From: Ephydatia muelleri
Taxonomy: Eukaryota; Porifera; Demospongiae; Spongillida; Spongillidae
Direction: 5' to 3'
DNA length: 64,000 nucleotides
Assembly (NCBI GenBank): GCA_013339895.1
Contig: JABACO010000011.1
Span: 8,952,546 to 9,016,545, forward strand
Under the pieces are notes generated by a model. It worked only from the letters and a program-made list of their open reading frames with translations. It was not told the DNA's origin and did not search any database. This document shows positions 44,250-56,776 of the stretch, piece by piece (position 1 is the first letter of the stretch; each line of letters starts with the position of its first letter). Made by a program: the position numbers and the translations under genes.

Positions 44250-46800
44250 GCCGGGAAAACTTTCGTCATCCCATCCTTGGAAAATAATATGGGAATCACT
44301 CGATAAAAACCTGACCGTGATTTTGCCAAACAAAGACCATACTTGAGTTTCCTTCATTTTTTCCACCTTGGGAAAGGTAATTTCTGGACTGGGTATTGCA
44401 TCGCTTTTGATCCTACACTGGGTCTTACCATGGAAATTGAAGAGGATTCTCAGGAACTTTCGATCCATGGTTTCCTAAACAAATACCACTTGGTTTTTAG
44501 TGCTGGAATCCGTTCATTCCCAGGCAGAAATCCCATGCATGGTTTTGCCGAACAAAAACGAATGGTTTTTTATATGGAAATAATGCTCAAAACCATCTGG
44601 GTCTCTTTGTTACCATCATGGTTTCACGGTTATCAATGCGTTCCCATCCTGGTTTGGAATGCATTCCATCCTGCATTCCATCCTGCATTCCATCCTTAGT
44701 TTACAATGCATTTATAACTTGCATTCCACCATAAATGCCACCTTCACAATGTAAAATGAATCAAGATTGTTATTTAATGCTGAATAGCTTTAATGACTGA
44801 ACAAATAAATGTCAATAATGTTTTTTAGCTCTGGAGATTCTGTCTTTAACATCCCCTGATGACTTAGATCAGCAGCAGGAAGATGATATAATTGGTCATC
44901 AATCCCATAATAATGTACACGTGTTATTTATCATTTCAGTAGCATTTGGTGTTATCTTGATGAAGCAATTGACCAGACAATGACTACTAACAACTTTGAA
45001 CAACTATATGGCTCAAGGAGATGAAAGACACTCACTTCAATCTGCACCAAAATCATCTCTTTTAAGACCCCTGGTTAAACTTCTTCTGATAAAGAAGATT
45101 TGTAATCGTGACAATTTTTGATTCTCCTTTGTCGTTCCTGTAAACTGTCCAAAACATGTCTCCATATAGTATGTGGCCCAAAATATTTGCCTGAGCAAAT
45201 GGGTCTAGTTTGTCCATTTTTTTCATTTTTCCTCTTGGTTATCTCTGAACTTTGGCACATTATTACCACTCCATACTTCTTTGGTAGCCTTGTTGATTTT
45301 GTTTCTCCTGCCAATTGAATCTAATATTCATTTGTGCATTTTATGCAATGTTTGTTAGTACAGTGTACTTATGACATTAGATAAATCCTTCTATCCTCAG
45401 GAGAAAGAGTTCTTAGTTCCTTTAGTGTCAACTTTCTATCAAATTGTCTGGAGCTCATTTAACTTTCAGATGACTCTAGGGAACTGCTACTCTCTCTCCC
45501 ATCAGTATGAAGAAACCTCTTCAGTTGCATCTGTTGTTTTACAGTTTTGAGGCCACAGGCCTTGTTTTACCACATTTGGCCAGCAGTTGAAGGGTTTCTC
45601 CATCAATCTACGAAGATGATACCAGTGGATACAGTGCAAGTGGCAAAACTGTTAAGCTACTATTTGTTGGTACCAAGTATTAATTAATTTTAAATTAAAT
45701 CCAATATATTACACACTGGTTAAAGCACATCATCTGTGGACTAGAAAAGCTCCAAAAGTGACAAGGGTGCATTGAAATTTTCAATCAAATTATTTTGGAT
45801 GGAGAAACAAACCACCTATATCAAGCATAACAAAACTTCATGGAAGACAGAGGTATGAAATTTTGCATTATTCTCTTAATTGCTTACCTATTGTAATTAT
45901 AATGATGTTTATGAAATTAGTTATGACTATTTCTGGATCTTGAATATATGGGTCTTTCTTTTAAGGTTACAAAAAACCCTGTATAAGTTATTTTAGAACC
46001 ACTCTACGAAACAACTTCGAATTATGCACACTGTGCTACATAAATTGCAGCAGCATGGGCTATGACTGCAAGAGATTGAATTACCATTATTGTGGTTAAA
46101 AGATGCGCTTACAGTTCAAAATAATAGTTAATTAATACTTGATACCAACAATAATTGGCCCCGCCTGGTCACGGACACATATAACATGTAGTGCACAAAA
46201 ATGAACGAACTTGTACTTGTAGCCACAACCGCATTCAGTAGCCATCATTATGTACAGAACACTTCGGCCGTATATAGGGTGTCTACGAAAGAACGCAACG
46301 CTTTTGAACGGGAATAACTTTTGATAGGATTAAGAAAAAAATCTCAATATTTTCAAATTTCTTTCCATCCTTTTTATTGATACATTATTGATCATGCTAA
46401 TTAATTTTTATAAGCACAATAAATTAACTGATTTTGAAAGTTCGTATGTGTTCACGTATCGATTGTGAAGCTTCGTTCAAAATATTCACATTCACAACTA
46501 AAATTACTATTTCTCTTTGCGTACGCATGCGCACACGACCTCGTCCTAAGACTTAATTTCGTAATAAATACCAGTCACTATCACGTGATACAATTCGGAG
46601 GCGGATCTTTTTTTTTTTTTTAATGCAATGCCCCACCTCCTACGTAGGTGTTACGAGTCAGTGCTAATTACATGTTTACGTCCAATGTGGTGCGCACCAA
46701 TTAGCACAATCGTACAGACAGGCACTGAACCGGGCGGCAGGTACTACGGGCTGATATAATTTTGACATGCAATGCCATTCTGTGAGTTAGGAAACGAAGA
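44250..46800. other. long stretch without a supported gene
   Basis: GCATTCCATCCT is repeated three times at about 44,658-44,697. A plus-strand open frame at 44,343-44,699 and a minus-strand one at 45,075-45,314 (with ICSGKYFGPHTIWRHV) show no recognised domain. A poly-T run lies at about 46,608-46,621. The rest is AT-rich. Confidence 0.45.
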
Positions 46801-49800
46801 CGCACACGTTAAACTTACGTGGAAAGGTGGATACGAGCCTTATTTCGAGTTTGAGATCATAGTTTGTGCTCTTGCTTAATTATGTGTTGGTGTGTAGACC
46901 ATCGATCTCTTTAACAAATTCTCTTAGTTATGTTAGACTTTATTTTAAAGCACTGACGAATGTAGCAAGCCTGCAGTAAGGTTTTAGGTGTGCTTTACTT
47001 TCAATATCCATCCCATGCTGATCGATTTCTGTTGCTGCTTGTGTTTGGATGGGCTCTCTTCTTTTAAACAGACAGTTGTGATAATGTATGAGGGGGTGTT
47101 TTTGTTAAAAATCGCCAGCTAATATTACAAGCCACCAGATAGGTTTTGAATGCTTCGATTTAATAGCATTGTCATTGTATCGCATGTTAACTAGTTCCCA
47201 GGTCAGGGTGTGCCTAAGTTGGGGTTAGATGAGTTGTGAAGACAGTTTTATTAAGAGATATGTGCTTGCATCTAGCTGCGAACCATTTTAGCTGTATTAA
47301 CTAGCTAGGTTTTAGATGGTTGGATGTTCGTGTGGTGCCACGTCTTAAGAGTAGTCTCTGCTTTAAGAGACTCAGGTGTAATGTGTAACTAGAAAAGCTT
47401 TGTGTTCTTGAAAATGCTACAAATTACACCTGTACGAACTTGAAGATGACTGATTTAAGAGAGGTTTGTATTTGCACAAGTTGTGGTTGCGATTGACAAT
47501 ATCTTGCTGTATATGGATAGACTCTGCTTTAAAGCTCTCTTATTTTAAGTGACTCAATTTTTTTATTCATGGTGTGCTTATTGTGTCAAACCTTCAGCTA
47601 TCGTTTTACTGCCATTTTAAGAGGGCTAGGTAATGCATCATTGTTGCACGTTCCCAGGTCATAATGGACCAACATGCGGGAGTAGATTATCTTGTTTGGT
47701 ATGTGAGCGTGTGATTTCAATACTTATCTGTAAATTAATGATTATGTAAACCATTTTGTTAAATGAGGTGTGCTTTCATTGAAAATGTAACAATATGTGA
47801 ACCTGTATATGTTTTAGATGCTGCTTTTGTTAACCATATCAGTAATGCTATAAGCCACCAGCTACAATGCTTGGTTTAAGAGCGGTGTCATTGTTTCAGG
47901 TTCTAAGTTGGGTTTTCACTGAAGGCAGCTGTTTTAGGACAGGTTTGCTTGCAACAAGTTGTGATTTTATGTAGCTATTTCCATATCATAATGTGTGCTA
48001 ACTGCTGCTTATGGATATAGACCCTCTGCTTTAAGAGTTTCTTCATGCAGGGTGTGCTTAACTGTCTAATTTTGCAACCCATTAGATGATTGAGTAGAGA
48101 TGAATCCAACAATCCTTTTTTTTAAAAGCACCTAAGAAGAGTGCTGTTTTTAAGATAGGTTGTACTTAATAAAGTTATGAGTCCTATAGCTAGTTACTAG
48201 ATCACAATCTGTGCTGTTGCTTAAGCATGGATACTAGGCTGTCATGCCTAGGAGATACCAGTTGTGATTTGAAGAATTACTTTAGTATCGACTAATGTTG
48301 CAAGTGGTTTTGTGATGCTTGGATTTAAGAGTGGTATTATTTCACCATGTTGTGAGCAATTATGTGCCGAATTAGTAGTAGAATCAGAAGGTTTAAAATG
48401 TTTGGGAATTCAGCTGTACGTCTTAAGAGAGCATCATGTTTTGAGCCTAGCTGTTAGCTACATGTAGTTCCCAGATCATAATATGTGCTGTTGCTTGGTA
48501 TGAGCTTTAGGAGACTCCTGTTGAGATTTGAGGGAGTGCTAAAAGTATCCAGTTGCAAGCCTAGTTTTTAGAAGTTTGAATGAAAAGTAGTGGAAAATGC
48601 TGAAAAACTTGAAGAAATTCAAGGACTTCAGTTGGGCATTTATAATTAAAGTGGCAATATATGGTGTGTACTTGTTGTACATGCATATTGCAAGTTGATA
48701 TCATGTTATGCAATAATCTTTTGAGCAGACCATGCATAACTAGATGCTCACAAAACAAATCAAGGAAATAAATTCATAACTTCACAACCTCTGATACATG
48801 TAAGACAACAATTTCCATCATCCAAAATCTATATATGGAGGTTTTATTTCATGCTACGAATTGAAAGCACATGCATGTTCACATAACAACAGGTGTCACT
48901 TAAAACAAACCACATACAATATGATCTAAGAATGATGCAGAGCACACCTCTCTTAAATAGCATTCTTCCCTATCATAGTCCATATTGCGCTGGCAACTTA
49001 ATGTCAAAGGATGCTATTGCAAATTCCAAGTATGATAAGCATTTTGTATGCACAAAAGCATGAAGCTTGCAACAATATTAAACCACACCCTCATAAGGTT
49101 TTCTAAGCAAATATTACATCAAATTAGCTTTTAAAAGGTACACAACAAGAGTCTATTCTAAAGCAAAGCATCCACCAATATTTATGCACACACACAGACA
49201 ATTGATCTGAAAACCAGCTAATAGGCTCACAACAATAAAACACTTTCATAAAACCAGTCATCCTAATCATCCAAAAATTCCATTACTGAATGCCATGAAA
49301 TGAAATCACATAAATCAACCCTACCCTTACTTAAGCACACCATGATCTGGGAACTACACGTAGCTAACAGGCTTGCAAGTAATACAATGAAAATGCAACC
49401 ATTAGTGGCTGTCTAAGTCATAGAGAAAATTGATCTGGAATGCCTTCTGTTTTTAAAAACACCTTATCTAACACCTTGCTGGAGGCTTGAAACATTAGTC
49501 AGAAACCCAAGAATTTGTTAAATCAGATCGATAGTCTACCAACCAGCACATAAGCAACAGCACACACTATGATCAAGAATTAGCAATATGGTTAAAACAA
49601 TGATGCAAAGCACACCTTTCTTTTTAAAAAAAAAACCGCAACATTCCCCAACATCTAAAATATTTTTAAACAGAGATTACCTTAACCTCACTTTCAAAGA
49701 AACAATACACATAGCTAATAGCTCACAGTTTCTATGAGCACACAACCTTATTTTGAATGCAACACAGTGGTTTTCATACCTCAACAGCATGCACAATAAT

Positions 49801-50429
49801 TTTATGCAAAGATTCATTTACTGAAAGCACACCCATCCACATACCCACATACCCACACATCTTGGTTCACATATAACCTGGGACTACATAATGCATTACC
49901 TAGCTCTCTTAAAATGCCAGTTTTCCTATGAAAATCTAGCTGACGTTTAGACACAATTCAGAAAATAAGCACACCTGACATAAAAACATGAATCACTAAA
50001 AAAGAGAGGCTCAAAGCAGAGTCCATTCATATGTAACGAAAAACACTATCATATTGAACTAGCTACAAGGCTCAATAATAACTTGATGCAATCACATCTC
50101 TACATTGTCAACAACCATCTGAAACCTAGCTGGAGGCATGCCTCCCATAACAAGAGGATGCTTTCTAAACAGAGACACACGCACACCTCAACATTGCACA
50201 CCGTCATTTAGCACAAAGGTTTTCCAAGCACATTCTTCAACAGCATGCACAAAAATTTTGTGTGTAAATATATTACTGGATGGTCTGAAACTAATGCCCT
50301 TAAAGCAGTAATCTCCAATAATCAAAAGTTCGTATAGATAGAATTTTAGCTTTAACCTTACTTGAACACACATTATTTAACACTAATAACCACCGAGCCT
50401 CTTAAAAGCTAAAAGCTTCACAACATCTG

Positions 50430-51465
50430 TCAACATGATGCAAAGACATTGTGCACCATCCAGCTGGGATGGCTTGGATTGCATTCTCAATCGCCATCCT
50501 CAATTCCATCAATGTGTCCAACTGTTGTTCATAGACTTGGTCCCTAAGGTAGCCCCACAGCCAAAAGTCCAAAGGTGATAGGTCTGGACTTCATGCTGGC
50601 CATGGTATGGGTCCAGCTCTTCCAATCACCTTTCTTTGAAAGTATGGTCTAACCATCTCCGAGCAACTTTAGAGTAGTGTGCTGATGCTCCATCTTGTTG
50701 GAAGTAAACAAGATCGATCTCGTCCCCCATCAATGCTCTGAGAGCTGGCCACACACTTCTCTTCAGAAGATTTAGATAGATATCCCCAGTCACTGAACTA
50801 TCAAAGAAAATGGACCAATGATATTGTCCTTGATGAGACCAACCCACAACATCACCCCAGCTTTTTTCTGGATGTCTCTCTCAATATAGACATGGGGGTT
50901 CTGGGTGGCTGAGGTGATGGCATTGTGCCGGTTGACAGTGCCATTGAGATGAAAAATGGCCTCATCAGTCCAGAGGATATAGTCTGGGTATGTGAAGTCC
51001 ATCATGACTGCATCAAGAAAATCCTCAGCCCACTTTACCCTCTTGGCAGCATCAGGTGCTTTTAAAAGCCTGTACTGCACGAGGATGGTATGCCTTCATG
51101 GGGAGGTCCTTCTTCAACATCTTCTGTATGCTTGACCTGTATAGCCCTGTGTGAGCATGAATGCACCGTGTACTGGCATGGGGATTCCTTTGTATGCACT
51201 GAGCAAGGATTTTAATGTTGGCTTGCACTGTAACAGACTTCTTTCTTCCACAGTGCTGTTTAAGTCTGTCTTCCATGGCCCCGTGCTCTTCAAATTTAGA
51301 TACCAACCTAAGCACTGTGCTCCGGCACAAAGTTGTGTAGGCAGGGTACTCCCTTCTGAACTTGCTTACTGTGAGGTAGGCATTTTTTCCACTCTCATAG
51401 TAGAGCCTTACTATTGCTGCTCTTTGCTCTACTGTCAGTCGATGGATTCTTGCTGCTCGAGGCAT
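50430..51465 (-). pseudogene. IS630-Tc1-mariner transposase, broken
   Basis: Starts at the minus-strand ATG 51463-51465 with an N-terminal helix-turn-helix region (LTVEQRAAIVRLYYESG; STVLRLVSKFEEHG). It continues through YRSSIQKMLKKDL, a frame change near 51,060-51,080, KRVKWAEDFLD and first catalytic Asp in WTDEAIFHLNG. A second frame change falls near 50,820-50,845. The second Asp is in FQQDGASAHYS (about 50,680). The last motif SPDLSPLDFWLWGYLRD (about 50,540-50,590) is preceded by an in-frame TGA where Arg (CGA) would be expected. The protein would cut and paste DNA by DDE/D chemistry; this copy cannot. It lies between the two halves of the giant inverted repeat. Confidence 0.88.
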
Positions 51466-51502
51466 TCTTCACAGTACATGTGCACACAAAGGAGCTGCAC
51501 CA

Positions 51503-51656
51503 TTTTTATACTTTTTTGGATAATCTAATTGGTCTCTAAATGCTGCATTCTATTGGTCATCTATCCCTGCATTTCTATTGGTTAACAATGCCTGCATTTC
51601 TATTGGTTAACTATCCCTGCATTCATATTGGCTAACTATCCCTGCATTTCTATTGG
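51503..51656 (-). promoter_or_regulatory. transposase promoter: TATA box plus 25-bp CCAAT minisatellite
   Basis: On the minus strand TATAAAAA (51503-51510) lies about 40 bp before the transposase ATG. Upstream of it CCAAT occurs six times, as ATTGG on the plus strand at 51528, 51552, 51577, 51602, 51627 and 51652: spacing 24, 25, 25, 25, 25 bp. Each 25-bp unit contains CCCTGCATTTCTATTGGTT or a close variant. Confidence 0.7.
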
Positions 51657-54600
51657 TTGCGTCTGTGATTACTGCTTTTCTCCAATCATAATAGAGCTTG
51701 CAAGTGATCCTTTAATCTTTTTCTGAAACTAACAAAGCTCTGTAAGTTTTCAAAGTGTTTTAAAAACAGATGTCATTTGAAAAGAAGTATTCTTTGGTCT
51801 AAGAATTCAGCAAAAAAATTAATACTACATGTGGGGGTGGGGGGGAACCCTAACCCAAAACTAAAAGGCAAATCTTATATCACTACACCAAAACATAATC
51901 AAGTGTGGGTTTTTTTTTTTTGCCTTTGAAAGTCTCTGCTTAAATGCTTCCTAATGTGTAGGTGTGTTTTCATTTCGAAGCATCTACCAAACAAATACAG
52001 TGTACAGACTCAGTTAGTTTATGTTAAATATCTCCAGCCACCCCCCAGATGATGTGGAAGGTTGATGATTGAAGTTTATGTGTGCTCTGATTTGTTGTTA
52101 AGTTAGAGTGTGCTTTAATTATTTTGCATTATGTTGCAATGGAGGTTTGAACAGAGTACAATTCTGTTACGTCTCAATGATGTATTTTGCAGAATCAAGG
52201 GTCCTCTTTTGTTTATCAGAGTAGATGCACGTTTTCTCCTATTGGTGTATGTGCAGAGCAGTGCACCATTTTGGCCTGTTAGAGGCTTTTTACAAACATG
52301 CAGGTACCTAATTGGATTCATAGCAAATGACAAGGTTTATATGAATTTGATTTGCATTGTTCCTTCTTGTGAGAGATGTTACTGATATGAGTTTACACCA
52401 TCTGTCATGTTTATCAGTCCTGTTTTGCCCAGCAAGGTACACATACAGTGGGTGAAGGTTGGGTATCCATTCGAACTCACTGAATTTAGTGTTCTGGTTA
52501 TGTGTAGCTTACAGCTATAGTCTCTGCATCTGAAGATTCCAATACATATAGGGACAATTGATGTTTTTAAGAGTTGTGTGATGTCTCCCAGGTCATAGTG
52601 CTTGTATGGGTGGAGACTCTCTGCTTAAAGAGTGTGTGGGCGTGTTTTGATTTAGCATACTGTAACAGATATACTTGTAACTGTTCATTCTGTTGAAGAT
52701 GCTTAAAAAACTGCATTGAAGTGAGGATGTGCTTTCATACAAGATGTAAGTTGTGAGCTTCTAAACATGTACATTTAGTTCATACATGTTGAAAGCAAGC
52801 ACAATCACACATAACAACAGGAGTGTATTGAAGTTGTGAGCCTATCTACATGTACCCATACTTTAGCACACTCATTATGACCTGAAAACTGATTCAAGGC
52901 CAAGTCTCACAACATGATGCGTTAGAAATCTACATTAGCTGGAGGCTTGCAATATTAGTTCATACTTTAAAAATGAAAGCACACAACAGGTGTCTCCATA
53001 AGACAAGAGCCTACAAGCAACAACAAAAATTTAATTAGCTACATGTATGACGCATATCATAATGAAAATAACACCTCTTTTAAAAAACTATCTACAGTTG
53101 TAATTACTAACTGTAACCTTACTTTTAAAGACACAAAGTGACACAGCTCTTTGCTCACAATATTTTGAATGCTTTTCTAGGCACACATTTCAACAATATG
53201 TACAAATCTTTGCGGATTACAATTGTATGCCGTCTTTAAATTGGAATTTTATCCAAACCTACAGGTGTATTTTAAGCAGAGATTACATCTAACCTTACTT
53301 TTAATAGTCATACAAGCTCTTTCAATATAATCACACCCTCATTTAATACAGGTTTTCACTCAAAAGCATGCACAATAATTTTGCCGACATTACTGGATAC
53401 TAATACTTAGCACATGCACAATGTCTTGGGAACTTAGCTAAGTGCATGGCACACAACATCCCCATCTTAAAACAGTAATCTTTCCAATATTCAAGTTCCT
53501 ACAAGAGTAATTTCTACTTTTAACCTTACTTTTAAAATAAATAAAAAACATGAATCATTTAACACAGGCAAAAAGCATTTTGAAGCACACATAACATCTG
53601 AGTCTCTTAAACTTTCACATGATGCAAGTACATGCACCACCCAAGCATCTAAAACCTGGCTAGAGGCTTGAAACATTATCGATACTTTACTTTTAAATGA
53701 AAACAATCAAATCTGAATAGGAGTTTTTAAAGATGACATACATATTATCTGATGATCTGGGAACTACAGTACATGTTGCTAACAGCTAGGCTCGAAATAT
53801 GATGCTCTATAAAGATGTACAGCTGAATTCCGAAACATTATAAACCCTGCTAGAGGTCGTAAGCTTTAGAGCACTTCAACATAACAGCAGGAGTCTGTTA
53901 AAGCAAGGAGTCAACATAATTAAAGAACACGCTAAGAGACTCACATCACAATGCACCTTGAAAGTTACAAACATTAGTTGATACTAATGCAATTCTTTAA
54001 ACCACAACAGGTATCTCCTAAACAAGAGAGCATATAAATTGTGATTTGCAGGTAAGCTTTATGAAAGCTCACCCTCTCTTAAAACAGCACTCTTCCAATA
54101 AAATCATCTAAAACATAGCTCGAGGCTTTACGTATCAGCTGATACTCTAAAATGAAAGCATCAACCCCTAACATTAAAACATTATCACTTAAGTACTACA
54201 GCCTATCCTTAAGATCCGGAAAGTAGCTTAGGTGCTAAAATATAACATATTCAATCATCTAAATCCTTACTGTTAGGTTGCAATACTAGACAGTTAAGCA
54301 CACCCTCACATAAAATAACCTTTAAAGCAGAGATAAGCAACAGTTAACACAGCTAAAATGCTTCACAACTCATCTAACCCCAACTTAGGCACACCCTGAC
54401 CTGGGAACTAGTTAACATGTGATACAATGACAATGCTATTAAATCGAAGCATTCAAAACCTATCTGGTGGCTTGTAATATTAGCTGGCGATTTTTAACAA
54501 AAACACCCCCTCATACATTATCACAACTGTCTGTTTAAAAGAAGAGAGCCCATCCATACACAAGCAGCAACATAAATTGATCTGGGATGAATATTGAAGG

Positions 54601-54950
54601 TAAAGCACACCTTCTCTTAAATTTTTAAATATAAAACCTTACTGGAGGCTTGCAACATTTGTCAGTGCTTTAAAATAAAGTCTAACATAACTACAAGAAT
54701 TTTCGATGGTCTACATACCGACACATAATTAAGCAACAGCACACGCACTATGATCTGGAACTAGAAATAAGGCTCGTACCTACCTTTCTCTAAAACTGCA
54801 ACCTTTGCTATCATCTAAACCTGCAGGTGTATTTTAAGCATACACTACTTTTAACCAGGAATAACAATCACAGCTAGAAGCTCATGTTACATTTTAAATG
54901 AAAGCACCCCTTATTTAGCACAGAGGTTTACAAGCAAATACCTAGCAAAA

Positions 54951-55380
54951 AAGCACGCAAAGGCTGCTGTCGGCACTCCCTTCAATTGATAATTTGTGCG
55001 TACTGTATGTTTATGTTTATGTTCTTTTTTTTAATTTGCTTTGTAGTCATAACACAAATGGCAAACAACAGTATTATACACTAATGTATTATTAATTCAT
55101 TAGGCTAGGGGCCCGAGAAAAAAATTTGCCCCGGGCCCAGGCTGGCTCTTGGCGGCCCTGCCTTTCTGGTTTTCTTGTCCAATCTGGACAATGTGGGTGC
55201 TTGTCTTCGGGGAAGATCACCGTATTTCTTTAGGCAGCTGTCTTAACAGCACCCTCCTCTAGTGAGGTATTTATTCAGCAAATGACTGGGGGGAGATTGC
55301 CCAGTTGGAGCCTCATCACTGCCATCACTGCCATCACTGCTCCTTTCACGGACAAAGCCATTGCCATCTATGACATCATC
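54951..55380. other. no gene recognised
   Basis: Contains GGGGCCCGAG and GCCCCGGGCCC inverted short motifs near 55,108-55,140 and CATCACTGC triplication near 55,315-55,342. No ORF supported. Confidence 0.4.
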
Positions 55381-56017
55381 GCCTTAGTGGTATTAGCAGC
55401 TACCTATACAAAAATAAAATGGTGGGAAATGGAGGTTATTACAATCTCATTAAACATCATTCTCCATATCCATTAACCCATGCATAGCAATTAAATTATT
55501 TTTACATCATATGGGTACAACTCCCATAATAACCTTTGTTGTGTGCAAGAGGCCCAAACTAAGCTCAAGCTATCCTAAAGGTCACATAAAAATTAATTAT
55601 TCATGCAGCAAGTCATATTACATTTATTTAAACAAGACATCATAGAGTATACATATGCATGGCAATTTTGCTTATATCTTATGTGAGAATATTATACTGT
55701 ATGTAAGTGGGATGTCAATATGAGAGGGTGAGGTATTCAGGGTGGTACATTTCATGAGGAATGACCCGGAAGTGTTTTGTGCACTTGGATTGACTACAAT
55801 ACTGATCAATGAATACAATAGTAATAATAGAAAGCCTGGAAATTAATTCAATTAATTAATTTAATGCACTTTGTATACATGAATTGCTATGCACAAACAT
55901 GATTGATCTCAAATCAAATATCTCTGTTGAAAAGAGAAAACCATACTTGTTGGCATCATTCCAAATATGATCTTCCACGGTCAAAATATTGTATGATTAC
56001 AAAGCTTGATACATTAA
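55381..56017 (+). repeat. dispersed repeat R1, interrupted copy (left part)
   Basis: Matches 23,255-23,835 (TTAGTGGTATTAGCAGCTAC through AAAGCTTGATACA) with small insertions and ends at a TTAA where another element has inserted. Confidence 0.82.
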
Positions 56018-56742
56018 CACCGCGTTCGCGAGTAAAGTGGGTCAATTTAGGCCTTTTTGGGGGGAAGCAAAAAAAATAAAAGGTCCGCTGATGAGTATTT
56101 ATCTTTTCAAATACAGGAATTTGAAAGTACAATTCTTGAGACAACATTGGGTGCATTTAGTGAGAGATCATTCAGCGTGCTCGATGCAACAAATGCGGCA
56201 ATGTAAAAGTGGTCCATGATGATGAAAACATATTTCATCATAATAGAAAAACGGCAATAATCACATTGTATAAGCCAAGTTGAACCTTTTAATGTTCAAA
56301 TGCTTTTTCAATCATATGCAATATATTTCTTTTACTGCATGTATGTGTTCTATCGTGTCTATAAAACTCTATACATTACCGCGTGCAGTTTAAATTTGCT
56401 GCTTTTCATGCTGCATTGCGAGTCTGCATGTACATGTAATCTATATTTTCAAGGAAACCAAGAGCTGCATTGATATAGATGGCTCATGCATGCTTTTGAA
56501 TTATAGTCAAGAAAGGGATGGGTACAAAGTGATAAAATGATAAGTGCAGTACCGCACTAGTTCATTTCAACTGTGTACATCAAAACGATGATAGTTGTAG
56601 CTCTTATAAATTATAATGTGAACATAGTGTAAAAGGTTACTCTACTTATTTTACAACTAGTACCTGTGATTCTATTGTTAGCGGAACTTTTAGGTTTTTA
56701 GTTTCCCCTCAATTCTGACCCACTTTACTCGCGGACGCGGTA
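56018..56742. mobile_element. 725-bp element with 27-bp TIRs and TTAA target sites
   Basis: Left TIR CACCGCGTTCGCGAGTAAAG (56018 on) and right TIR ending CTTTACTCGCGGACGCGGTA (56742) are inverted copies with two mismatches over 27 bp. TTAA flanks both ends (56014-56017, 56743-56746), and R1 resumes at GTATAGAAGG right after. TTAA targets are typical of piggyBac-type transposases. No transposase ORF inside, so non-autonomous. Confidence 0.85.
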
Positions 56743-56746
56743 TTAA

Positions 56747-56776
56747 GTATAGAAGGCTATGTGTACTCCGTATGTG
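56747..56776 (+). repeat. dispersed repeat R1, right remnant
   Basis: GTATAGAAGGCTATGTGTAC and the bases up to CCGTATGTGA match 23,842-23,872 and lead directly into the minisatellite. Confidence 0.82.

Larger units (their letters stand above)
46826..54950. mobile_element. giant inverted-repeat element centred on a transposase
   Basis: 47047-47241 and 54361-54555 are reverse complements over 195 nt with one mismatch seen (CGC/CAC). Weaker inverted similarity continues outward (46,826-47,040 against 54,556-54,775) and inward (48,000-48,310 against about 53,960-54,340) with indels. The midpoint of the best pair is about 50,801, inside the transposase. Within the left half, 46,826-48,750 and 48,840-50,440 are themselves inverted relatives, for example the tract with TAGACCATCGATC near 46,897 and GATCGATAGTCTAC near 49,528. 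The arms are built of degenerate shared motifs (CCCAGGTCATA, GTGTGCTT, GCAAGCC). Outer ends are uncertain. Confidence 0.7.

Noticed and set aside
44343..44699. 118-codon plus-strand ORF
   Set aside because: The C-terminus is made by the GCATTCCATCCT repeat; no recognisable domain or splice context.
45075..45314. 79-codon minus-strand ORF with a possible single Cys/His finger
   Set aside because: Only one partial motif and no continuation on either side; not enough to call a gene.
48561..50373. Short ORFs within the giant inverted repeat
   Set aside because: All are under about 75 codons, AT-rich, without homologous reading frame in the matching arm.
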